A stretch of 64,000 nt of DNA from Actinomadura fibrosa (GTDB lineage: Bacteria; Actinomycetota; Actinomycetes; Streptosporangiales; Streptosporangiaceae): assembly GCF_900659615.1 (NCBI RefSeq), contig NZ_CAACUY010000028.1:1-64000 (forward strand). Direction: 5' to 3'. Position 1 is the stretch's first letter. The number at the start of each line of letters is the position of its first letter. Both the position numbers and the translations under genes were made by a program. Positions 1-6,668 of this stretch are shown here, one piece after another. The notes beneath the pieces were generated by a model. It was not told the DNA's origin and did no database searches. It saw only the letters and a program-made list of their open reading frames with translations.

Positions 1-1
1 C

Positions 2-982
2 AACGCGCCCGGCTGCGCGGGCAGCGGACAGTGCGCCGCCGGATGCCCGCACAACGCGAAGAACGGCGTCCACCTCAACGCGCTCCCGCAGGCGTGCGCG
101 GCGGGCGCGCGGATCGTGACGCGGGCGCGCGTGGAGCGGATCCTCGTGGAGCGCGGGACGGCGACCGGCGTCCGCGCGCGCCGTCCCGACGGGTCGGCCT
201 TCGAGATCCTCGCCCCGCGCGTCGTCGTCGCGGCGGGCGCCACGCAGACGCCTCCGCTGCTGCGGCGGTCCGGCCTCGGCGGGCATCCGGCGCTCGGCCG
301 CGGCATGGCGGTCCACCCGGCCACCAACCTGGCCGGGCGCTTCGCCGAGCCCGTCGTGGCGTGGACGGGCGTCATGCAGAGCGTGGGCATCGAGGAGCTG
401 CACGCCGACGGCATCCTGATCGAGGCCACGGCGAGCCCGCCCGGCATGAGCTCCTTCCCGCTGCCCGGCACCGGCCGGGCGCTGCGCCGCGAGCTCGCGA
501 GCGCCGACCGGCTCGCGGTGCTCGGCGCGATGATCGCGGACGCGCCGTCCGGCCGGGTGCACGGCGCCCGGCACCGCCCGCTGCTCCGCTACGACCTCGC
601 CCCGGACGACGCCGGACGCCTCCGCCGCGCGCTCGTCGCGATGGGCCGGGTGCTGTTCGCGGCGGGCGCCGAGGAGGTCCTCACCGGCCTGCCCCGGCAC
701 CCGGCCGCCCGGACCGCCGCGGAACTCGCGGACGCGGTCGCCGGCACGCCCGCGGCCGACCTGCACCTCGCCGGGTTCCACCCGACCGGCACCGCGAAGC
801 TGGGCGCCGACGCGGAAGCGGCACCCGTCGCGCCGGACGGGCGGCTCCGCGGCGTGCGGGGCGTCCACGTCGCCGACGCGTCCGTCCTGCCGACCTGCCC
901 GGAGGTCAACCCGCAGCTCACCGTGATGGCGATGGCCCTGCGCATCGCCGAGGGCATCGCCGAGGGCGCCGCCGGAACGTGA
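2..982 (+). CDS. GMC-family oxidoreductase, C-terminal part (5' truncated)
   Basis: This frame is open from the window edge, so the N-terminal FAD-binding half lies outside. The visible part starts with a Cys-rich stretch (CAGSGQCAAGCPHNAK), as found in the cholesterol-oxidase-like branch of flavin-dependent GMC oxidoreductases. It continues through a substrate-binding region and ends with the GMC C-terminal signature: HPTGTAKLG, then VADASVLPTCPEVNP. The His of HPTGT and the Asn of NP correspond to the family's catalytic His/Asn region. The product probably oxidises an alcohol or sterol-like substrate with FAD. It converges on the response-regulator gene with about 20 bp between the stops. 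The family is clear; the substrate is unknown. Confidence 0.9.
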   Translation, partial: NAPGCAGSGQCAAGCPHNAKNGVHLNALPQACAAGARIVTRARVERILVERGTATGVRARRPDGSAFEILAPRVVVAAGATQTPPLLRRSGLGGHPALGRGMAVHPATNLAGRFAEPVVAWTGVMQSVGIEELHADGILIEATASPPGMSSFPLPGTGRALRRELASADRLAVLGAMIADAPSGRVHGARHRPLLRYDLAPDDAGRLRRALVAMGRVLFAAGAEEVLTGLPRHPAARTAAELADAVAGTPAADLHLAGFHPTGTAKLGADAEAAPVAPDGRLRGVRGVHVADASVLPTCPEVNPQLTVMAMALRIAEGIAEGAAGT

Positions 983-1003
983 CGGCGAGGGTCCGGTGGC
1001 GGT

Positions 1004-1648
1004 TCAGGAGCCGAGGTAGCGGAGGACGGCCAGCACGCGGCGGCTGTAGCCGGTCGCGCGCGACAGGTCGAGCTTGTCGAAGATCGCGTTGACGTGCTTC
1101 TCGACCGCGCTCTGCGAGATGTGGAGCTGCGCCGCGACCGAGGCGTTCGTGTGGCCCTGCGCCATGTGGTCCAGGACGTCCCGCTCCCGGGGCGTCAGGC
1201 GGCTCAGCGGGTCCACGTGCGTGCTTCGCTTCAGCAGCTGGCGCACCACCTCGGGGTCGAACGCCGCACCGCCCGCGCCGACCCGGTCGAGCGCGTCGAG
1301 GAACTCGTCCACCTGCGCGACGCGGTCCTTCAGCAGGTAGCCGACGCCGGTGGTGTCGGACGTGAGCAGCTCGGTCGCGTAGCGCTTCTCCACGTACTGC
1401 GACAGCACCAGCACCCCGACCTCCGGCCAACGCCGCCGGATCTCCAGCGCGGCGCGCAGCCCCTCGTCAGTGTGGGTCGGCGGCATCCGCACGTCCACGA
1501 CCACGACGTCCGGCGGGCCGGCCGCCACCGCCGCGAGCAGCGCGTCGCCGTCGCCGACGGCCGCGGCGACCTCGTGCCCCTCCTCGGCCAGCAGGCGGAC
1601 CAGGCCCTCGCGCAGCAGCGTCGAGTCCTCCGCGAGGATCAGCCGCAC
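1004..1648 (-). CDS. NarL/LuxR-family DNA-binding response regulator
   Basis: This 214-residue two-component output protein starts at GTG 1648, 10 bp inside the end of the upstream kinase gene, so the two are probably translationally coupled. The receiver domain (about 1-120) has the acidic pocket E7/D8, phospho-acceptor D52 in VVVVDVRMP and the conserved Lys 107 in LLKD. The LuxR-type helix-turn-helix (about 150-212) begins with LTPRERDVLDHMAQGHTN and includes ISQSAVEKHV. Longer frames reaching back to 2464 run through the kinase and have no support. It most likely receives phosphate from the kinase encoded just upstream. Targets are unknown; the dedA gene at the head of the operon is one candidate. 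Confidence 0.93.
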   Translation of the reverse strand: MRLILAEDSTLLREGLVRLLAEEGHEVAAAVGDGDALLAAVAAGPPDVVVVDVRMPPTHTDEGLRAALEIRRRWPEVGVLVLSQYVEKRYATELLTSDTTGVGYLLKDRVAQVDEFLDALDRVGAGGAAFDPEVVRQLLKRSTHVDPLSRLTPRERDVLDHMAQGHTNASVAAQLHISQSAVEKHVNAIFDKLDLSRATGYSRRVLAVLRYLGS

Positions 1649-2886
1649 GGCAGCTCCGCGGTGATCACGGTCGGGCCGCCGGGCGGGCTGTCCACGCCGA
1701 ACGTCCCGTCCAGCGCCGCCACCCGCCGGGCCAGGCCCGCCAGGCCGCCGCCGTGCGGGTCGGCTCCCCCGGTCCCGTCGTCCTCGATGCGCACGCGCAC
1801 CATCCTCGCGCACCCCGCGCGCTCGTGCGCGGCGACCCGGACCTCCACTCGCCCGGCGCCGGAGTGCTTCGCCGCGTTCGTCACGGCCTCGCACACCACG
1901 AAGTAGGCGGCCGTCTCGACCGCGTGCGGCGGGCGCTCCGGAAGGTCGTAGCCGATCGCCACGGGCAGCGGCGACCGCTCCGCCACCGTCTCCAGCGCCG
2001 CCCGCAGCCCCTCGCCGTCCAGCGCCGCCGGATACACCCGCCAGCTCACCTCGCGGAGGTCGCCGAGCGCGCGCTGCGCCTCCTCGTGCGCCTGCCTCAG
2101 CAGGACGGCCGCGCGCTCCGCGTCGCCCGCCGCCCGGCGGGCGCGGCCGATCAGCATCCCCAGCGCGACGAGCCGCTGCTGCACGCCGTCGTGCAGGTCG
2201 CGCTCGATGCGGCGGCGCTCGTCGTCCACCGCCTCCACCACCTGCGCCCGGGTGACCGACAGCTCCGCGATGCGGCGCTCGTACTCCGCCAGCGGGGACG
2301 GCCCGAGGCAGCGCCGCGCCACGGCACGCTCCAGCGCCACGACGCCGACGAGGCCCTGCGCGGCCAGGAACGCCAGCACCAGCCCCGCCGCGGTCAGATA
2401 GAGGACGATCCACCACTCCGGCGCGATGCCGTCCACGTAGTCGCCGGTGACCCACCATCCCCACGCCAGCCCGGCCGCCTCCTCCGCCCCGTACGCGAGG
2501 AGCAGCAGGATCAGCCCGCCGAGCAGCCCCACCGGCACCCGCAGGACGAGGTAGGCGAGCGCCCGCAGCGGCCCGTACTCGGCGGGTCTCCCCTCCCCCA
2601 GGAACGCCGCGAGCCGCCGCCGCTCCAGCTCCGCGAGCCGCAGCGCGCCGTCCCCGACCGACCGCGGCACCGTCCGGCGGCCGCGCGAGAAGGCCAGCGC
2701 GTACACCATGACCGGCGCCGCCACCAGCAGCAGCCCCAGCTCCGCGCCCGCGGAGCAGGCGCCGAGCGCGAGGCCGACCACGGCGCGCGCCACCGCGCCC
2801 GCTCTCCGCCGCAGGCCACTGCCACCGTCTCCGTGCTCCGGGCCGGGCGGCGGTGCGGTGGCCTGGCCGTCAGAAGATGCGATCAC
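1639..2886 (-). CDS. NarL-type sensor histidine kinase (HisKA_3/HATPase_c)
   Basis: This is a 415-residue membrane sensor kinase. Hydrophobic segments lie at about 36-66, 108-132 and 156-184. A short coiled region leads into the HisKA_3 dimerisation box DDERRRIERDLHDGVQQRL, with phospho-accepting His 232. The HATPase domain shows the N box (CEAVTNAAKHS), a G1-like IEDDGTGG and a G2-like GGGLAGLARRV. The start at 2886 lies 17 bp inside the dedA gene, and the stop overlaps the regulator start, so dedA, kinase and regulator look like one operon. The signal cannot be told from the sequence; the sensing part is mostly membrane-embedded with little extracytoplasmic sequence, which would suit an envelope-sensing role. 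Confidence 0.92.
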   Translation of the reverse strand: MIASSDGQATAPPPGPEHGDGGSGLRRRAGAVARAVVGLALGACSAGAELGLLLVAAPVMVYALAFSRGRRTVPRSVGDGALRLAELERRRLAAFLGEGRPAEYGPLRALAYLVLRVPVGLLGGLILLLLAYGAEEAAGLAWGWWVTGDYVDGIAPEWWIVLYLTAAGLVLAFLAAQGLVGVVALERAVARRCLGPSPLAEYERRIAELSVTRAQVVEAVDDERRRIERDLHDGVQQRLVALGMLIGRARRAAGDAERAAVLLRQAHEEAQRALGDLREVSWRVYPAALDGEGLRAALETVAERSPLPVAIGYDLPERPPHAVETAAYFVVCEAVTNAAKHSGAGRVEVRVAAHERAGCARMVRVRIEDDGTGGADPHGGGLAGLARRVAALDGTFGVDSPPGGPTVITAELPCG

Positions 2887-3595
2887 GTTCGAGTTCTCTC
2901 ATCCCTTGCTTCTCCGCCCGATGCGCCCCGGGCTCCTTCCCCGCCCGCCGTGACCTCACGATACGGACGGCGACGAACGCCAGCGCCCCGGCCGCCACCA
3001 GCGCGACGACCAGCTTGGAGTAGATCCCGACGTACTGCTCCACCGTCCGCCAGTTGTCGCCCAGCCCGTATCCGGCGAGGACGAACGCCGTGTTCCACAG
3101 CAGGCTGCCCAGCGCCGTGTACAGCAGGAACGTGCCCATCCGCATCCGCTCCACCCCGGCCGGGACGGAGATCAGGCTGCGGAAGATCGGGATCATGCGG
3201 CCGAAGAACACCGCCTTGGCGCCGTGCCGCGCGAACCACGCCTCCGTCCGGTCGAGGTCGGCGAGCTTCACCAGCGGCAGCCGCGCCACCAGCCGCCGGA
3301 TCCGGTCCCGGCCGATCAGCGCGCCGATCCCGTAGAGCGCCAGCGCGCCCGCGACGGACCCGGCCGTCGTCCACAGCAGCGCCGCGACCAGGCTCATCCG
3401 CCCCTGCGCCGCGGTGAACCCGGCGAGCGGCAGGATCACCTCGCTCGGCAGCGGCGGGAACAGGTTCTCCAGCGCGATCGCCAGCCCGGCGCCGGGGGCG
3501 CCCATCCGGTCCATCAGTCCGGTGGCCCAGCCCGCGATGCCGCCCGCCGGCTCGGTCCCGGCCGCCGCGGTGAGGAGGTGCGTCGTCTCGATCAT
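2870..3595 (-). CDS. DedA-family membrane protein (SNARE-associated/VTT domain)
   Basis: The 241-residue polytopic protein has the DedA core: ENLFPPLPSEVILPLAGF near residues 39-56, and the conserved FFGRMIPIFRSLISVPAG segment at about 130-147. DedA proteins act in membrane homeostasis, and several are undecaprenyl-phosphate or phospholipid flippases, so a role in envelope lipid recycling is likely (family knowledge). ATG 3595 was chosen because it begins the conserved region; upstream in-frame sequence is not family-like. No convincing Shine-Dalgarno is visible, so the mRNA could be leaderless. Its coding end overlaps the histidine kinase start by 17 bp, making it the first gene of the three-gene operon. 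Confidence 0.92.
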   Translation of the reverse strand: MIETTHLLTAAAGTEPAGGIAGWATGLMDRMGAPGAGLAIALENLFPPLPSEVILPLAGFTAAQGRMSLVAALLWTTAGSVAGALALYGIGALIGRDRIRRLVARLPLVKLADLDRTEAWFARHGAKAVFFGRMIPIFRSLISVPAGVERMRMGTFLLYTALGSLLWNTAFVLAGYGLGDNWRTVEQYVGIYSKLVVALVAAGALAFVAVRIVRSRRAGKEPGAHRAEKQGMRELERDRIF

Positions 3596-3921
3596 GCCTA
3601 CGACGCTAGGAATCCGGGGGGTGCCGCCACCATGGAGCGCACCGCCCGGACGACCGGCCGCGCGCCGCACCCCCGCCCTGCGGAAAACCGCACCCCGCGG
3701 ATCGACACCCGCGCCCGCAGGAACCCGCGCCCGCGTGCATCGGGAGGTCGAACGCCACGGATGGGCCGAAACCGCCACCTGGCAGGGCAAGGCAGTCCTA
3801 GGCTGTGCTCACAGCGCTCCCAGGCACCGCGGGATGCCAGGCGCCACGCGAGCGCGTCGCCACCGGCCAGGTGCGAGAGCGTCGTCACCGCCGCCGCCGG
3901 GCCGGGAACGAAAGGAGCACC
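3596..3921. other. Divergent intergenic region dedA / methyltransferase 1
   Basis: About 325 bp separate two divergent genes. It should carry both promoters, but no clear -10/-35 pair was resolved. The only clear signal is the AAAGGAG ribosome-binding site at 3911-3917 in front of GTG 3922. Frames crossing it encode Arg/Pro-rich, low-complexity translations that do not look like proteins. Confidence 0.5.
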
Positions 3922-4737
3922 GTGGTCGAGGACATCCCGGAGGAGGCCCCTCCCGGCATCGACACCTCCACGCCCAGCTTCGCCCGCGTGTACGACTACT
4001 TCCTCGGCGGCAAGGACAACTTCGCCGTCGACCGGCAGGTGGCCGACATGGTGATGCAGCTCGTCCCGGAGGCCCCCGTGGTCGCCCAGGGCAACCGCGT
4101 CGCGATCGGACGCGCGGTGACCTACCTAGCGGGCGAGGCCGGGATCGACCAGTTCGTCGACATCGGCTCGGGGCTGCCCACGTCCAGCAACGTCCACCAG
4201 TACGCCCGGGACGCCTCGCCCAGCGCGCGCGTCGTCTACGTGGACAACGACCCGATCGTGCTGGCCCACGGCCGGGCGCTGCTCAGCGAACCGGGCGTGG
4301 CCACGTTCATCCAGGGCGACCTGTACGAGCCCGACAAGATCTTCGCGGACGAGGCGCTGACCGCGCTCATCGACCTGGACCGGCCCGTCGGCGTCATCCT
4401 GGCCGCGATCATCCACCACGTGCCGGACGAGCGGGACCCGGCGGGCGTCGTCCGCGGGCTGCTGCGGTTCCTGCCGCGCGGCAGCCACGTCATGCTCACC
4501 CACCTGCACGACTCGGGCGACGACCCGCGCGTGGAGGAGGCCAAGCGCGTCCTCCAGTCGGGGCTCGGCGGGTCCTACTTCCGCCCGGCCTCGGAGATCG
4601 AGCGGTTCATGGACGGGCTCACGATCCTCGAACCGGGAGTGGCCCACGTGACCGAGTGGCGGCCGAACGGGCCGCCGGGACCGCTGGAGCATCCCCTGCA
4701 CACGCAGATGGTCGCCGTGCTGGGACGCAAGGACTGA
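3922..4737 (+). CDS. SAV2177-family SAM-dependent methyltransferase (copy 1)
   Basis: The 271-residue protein belongs to the actinomycete PF04672/DUF574 family. The N-terminus has the family signature around IDTSTPSFARVYDYFLGGKD. The Rossmann core shows DIGSGLP (80-86) for SAM binding and VVYVDNDPIVLAHGRALL (104-121), with the acidic residues that would hold the ribose. The tail EPGVAHVTEWRP is also family-typical. GTG 3922 was chosen for AAAGGAG at 3911-3917 and because similarity begins there; the open frame extends further up without support. Substrates of this family are generally unknown. Two paralogues lie at 17357-18160 and 36400-37215. Confidence 0.9.
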   Translation: MVEDIPEEAPPGIDTSTPSFARVYDYFLGGKDNFAVDRQVADMVMQLVPEAPVVAQGNRVAIGRAVTYLAGEAGIDQFVDIGSGLPTSSNVHQYARDASPSARVVYVDNDPIVLAHGRALLSEPGVATFIQGDLYEPDKIFADEALTALIDLDRPVGVILAAIIHHVPDERDPAGVVRGLLRFLPRGSHVMLTHLHDSGDDPRVEEAKRVLQSGLGGSYFRPASEIERFMDGLTILEPGVAHVTEWRPNGPPGPLEHPLHTQMVAVLGRKD

Positions 4738-4966
4738 CGGCGGCGCGGGACCGGGCCGCCAGGTGCGCGGCGCGCTCCAGCTCGTCCTCGAAGGCGAGCA
4801 CCACCATCTCCGGGCCGTCGGGCCGCGGCCGGACGAGCAGGTAGGGGATCCCGGCGCGCTCGGCCAGGTAGGCGACGCCGTCCTCGTCGTGCGCGTAGAG
4901 CCGGGCGCCGCGGAACCGGGCGAGCACCTCGTCGTACGGGGCGGTCTCCTCGCGCATGCGGGACAT
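4619..4966 (-). CDS. Hypothetical protein (small acidic, family not recognised)
   Basis: The 115-residue frame starts at ATG 4966. Residues 1 to about 75 look protein-like (ARLYAHDEDGVAYLAERAG, then GPEMVVLAFEDELERAAHLA). The last third is Ala/Arg/Pro-rich and runs 119 bp antisense through the end of methyltransferase 1. A convergent overlap this long is unusual: the true stop may have been lost, or the reading frame may shift near 4740. No conserved domain is recognised. Confidence 0.45.
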   Translation of the reverse strand: MSRMREETAPYDEVLARFRGARLYAHDEDGVAYLAERAGIPYLLVRPRPDGPEMVVLAFEDELERAAHLAARSRAAVSPCVPARRPSACAGDAPAVPAARSAATRSRGPLPVRGS

Positions 4967-5049
4967 TCCCCCATCCCCACGTGTCGCGCCTGTTTCCGAC
5001 GGGTGAAGGGACGCCCAACTCCGTCCGAGCAACATCCTCGAACGGCAAG

Positions 5050-5103
5050 GGGGTGAGTCGGCCGCCGCCCAGGAACCTTAGATGGCGGTGGCCGACTCAC
5101 CCC
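5050..5103. terminator. Very strong stem-loop (probable bidirectional terminator)
   Basis: The arms at 5050-5069 and 5084-5103 pair over 20 bp with one mismatch (left arm GGGGTGAGTCGGCCGCCGCC), enclosing a 14-nt loop. It sits about 25 bp beyond the stop of the chaplin-like gene and upstream of the small minus-strand ORF. There is no U-tract, as is common for actinomycete terminators. Confidence 0.75.
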
Positions 5104-5129
5104 GGTCTACGACCGGTTACGGACGGTCA

Positions 5130-5363
5130 TCACTGCGTCTGGCCCACACAGGTCCCCGTCTGCTCGCTCCCCACCGGGATCAGGTCGACGGGGATCGCGA
5201 GCACGTTGGCGTCGGCGCCGCACAGGCCGATGGGGACGTTGAGCAGGGTGTTGGAGTTGGTGTTGGTGTCGCCGCCGGCGTCGGCCTGGGCCGGGCTCGC
5301 GGCGACGAGCACGCCGAGGATCAGGGTCGCCGCACCGACGGCGAGGGGGGCTGCCTTGCGCAT
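5130..5363 (-). CDS. Small secreted chaplin-like protein
   Basis: The 77-residue precursor begins MRKAAPLAVGAATLILGVLV and has a signal-peptidase site near ASPAQA-DAGG, leaving about 50 residues. The mature part (NSNTLLNVPIGLCGADANV, ending TGTCVGQTQ) resembles a degenerate chaplin repeat: Asn/Val/Gly-rich, hydrophobic, with two Cys about 27 residues apart. Chaplins are amyloid-forming surface peptides that coat aerial hyphae. This one lacks the usual Gly-Asn core and a sorting signal, so a surface or spore-coat role is inference. ATG 5363 follows GGAG. The gene stands alone, with a strong hairpin after it. Confidence 0.72.
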   Translation of the reverse strand: MRKAAPLAVGAATLILGVLVAASPAQADAGGDTNTNSNTLLNVPIGLCGADANVLAIPVDLIPVGSEQTGTCVGQTQ

Positions 5364-5757
5364 GGGAGTCTCCGTTCTGCGGGCCCTGTCGCGGGCCGGT
5401 CCGAGGCGAATACCCCGCAACTTCGGAGAGTAATCGATCGGTCACGGAATGCTTGCCATTCGGTCGCCCCGGCGGAAGGTGCGGAAGGGAGGCGGCCTCC
5501 GCTCGACCTGCGGATTAAGCGGAGAGTGAAATCCGTGCCGGGCCCGCGGCCGCACGAGGAGGCTCGGCGGACCGGGATCCCGCAGGCAGCGGCGGGTTCC
5601 GGGCCATGGCGGCGGCAGGTTTCGGACACCGTGTCCGGCCAAGAAGTTTTTCTGATCGACTTTTCCGTTAAGAGCCCTTCTTGTAGCGTTCGCAGCGTTT
5701 TGTGAAGTGAATTCATGATCGGACTTTCCCGCCACGAGATCATGTAAGGACGCCGCG
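5364..5757. other. Divergent intergenic region, no gene seen
   Basis: Almost 400 bp separate two divergent genes. The right part (about 5640-5745) is clearly AT-richer than its surroundings and probably holds the promoter for the gene at 5758, which has AAGGAC about 5 bp before its ATG. Nothing protein-like was found. Confidence 0.5.
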
Positions 5758-6255
5758 ATGCCTCTGGCGACAGGTCTGGCCGCGGCCGCGCTCCTCGGCC
5801 TGCTGACGCTGCTGGCCACCGCGCGGCACGGCCGGCGCCGAGACAGCTCCCCCCACGGCCACCCCGAGTCGCTCACGGCGGTCCTCGACCCCGGCGACGA
5901 GGAGTACCTCGCCTGGCTGGCCGACCACCACTGGCCCGGTGACGAGTACCTCGACCTGGAGCACGAATGGCGGGTCGAGTTGGGCCTCCTCGACCCGTCC
6001 GGGCTCTACGACTCGCCCGAGTGCCCCCAGTGCAACCTCCGCCGCGAGGACGTGTGGCCCTGCCCGGCGTGCGGGCGGCTGCTGCACCCCTCGTGCGGGC
6101 ACGGCATGCGGCGCCGGAGGGTCGACCGCCCCTACCGGACGCACGGGACCAATCCGGAGGCCGTCATCGGCGAGTGGATCTGCACCGGCTGCGCGTCCGT
6201 CGTCGGCCTGGACGTCGACCACGGGGACGAGCAGGACGGCGATCTTCTGCACTGA
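5758..6255 (+). CDS. Membrane-anchored protein with Cys/His zinc-finger-like domain
   Basis: The 165-residue protein has one N-terminal hydrophobic segment (residues 2-22) and a basic stop-transfer. Next comes an acidic module (HPESLTAVLDPGDEEYLAWL, then DEYLDLE), followed by a Cys/His cluster: CPQC, CPAC, HPSCGHG and CTGC. The spacing resembles a treble-clef or PHD/RING-type zinc site. The acidic module is shared with the small protein at 9694-9981, which lacks the zinc part. The function is not recognised. It is probably membrane-bound, with the finger at the C-terminal side. Confidence 0.75.
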   Translation: MPLATGLAAAALLGLLTLLATARHGRRRDSSPHGHPESLTAVLDPGDEEYLAWLADHHWPGDEYLDLEHEWRVELGLLDPSGLYDSPECPQCNLRREDVWPCPACGRLLHPSCGHGMRRRRVDRPYRTHGTNPEAVIGEWICTGCASVVGLDVDHGDEQDGDLLH

Positions 6256-6391
6256 ACGTCCCGAAATGCCCCGCCTTCCGGGCCGCCACACGCCTCGAAA
6301 GGTAAAGAATTCCCCATAGACTTGCATATTTCGGACGGGCAGCGGCAGGCTTGAACTATGTCCCTATTACCGGGACGTAGTGGAGGATCCC

Positions 6392-6598
6392 GTGACCGCA
6401 CCCGCACCGACCTGCCCGCACGAGCCGCCCTGCCCCGCGTCCGGCGCACCGGACCGGGAGGCCGCCCGCATCGTCGCCCACCACCCCGAGCAGGGGTGGA
6501 GCCTCCTCTGCAACGGCACCGTCGTGTTCGAGGACACCGGCGAGCTGCTGCCGGACGGCCGCGCGATCGCACCGCACCGCCCGGCCACCACCGTCTAG
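6392..6598 (+). CDS. DUF5999-family small protein
   Basis: This is a 68-residue actinomycete protein. The conserved features are CPHEPPCP at the start, PDREAARIVAHHPEQGWSLL, then CNGTVVFEDTGELLPDG and IAPHRP. GTG 6392 follows GGAGGA (6382-6387) at a short spacing; an earlier in-frame GTG at 6380 overlaps that Shine-Dalgarno and is less likely. Members are widespread in streptomycetes and relatives; the function is unknown to me. It stands alone, before a terminator-like hairpin. Confidence 0.85.
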   Translation: MTAPAPTCPHEPPCPASGAPDREAARIVAHHPEQGWSLLCNGTVVFEDTGELLPDGRAIAPHRPATTV

Positions 6599-6623
6599 AA
6601 CCGCCGCGCTCCAGACGCCGCCG

Positions 6624-6647
6624 CCTGCGGAACCCCGCCGCCGCAGG
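6624..6647. terminator. Putative terminator hairpin after the DUF5999 gene
   Basis: CCTGCGG (6624-6630) pairs perfectly with CCGCAGG (6641-6647) around a 10-nt loop. It lies between the convergent stops at 6598 and 6669. A second weaker GC hairpin follows directly. Confidence 0.4.
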
Positions 6648-6668
6648 GCGGGCGGTCCCCGTCCGCCC

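Noticed and set aside
6256-6391. Possible CDS starting at ATG 6358 (MSLLPGRSGG...)
   Set aside because: The frame overlaps the well-conserved DUF5999 gene in another frame and is Arg/Pro-rich.
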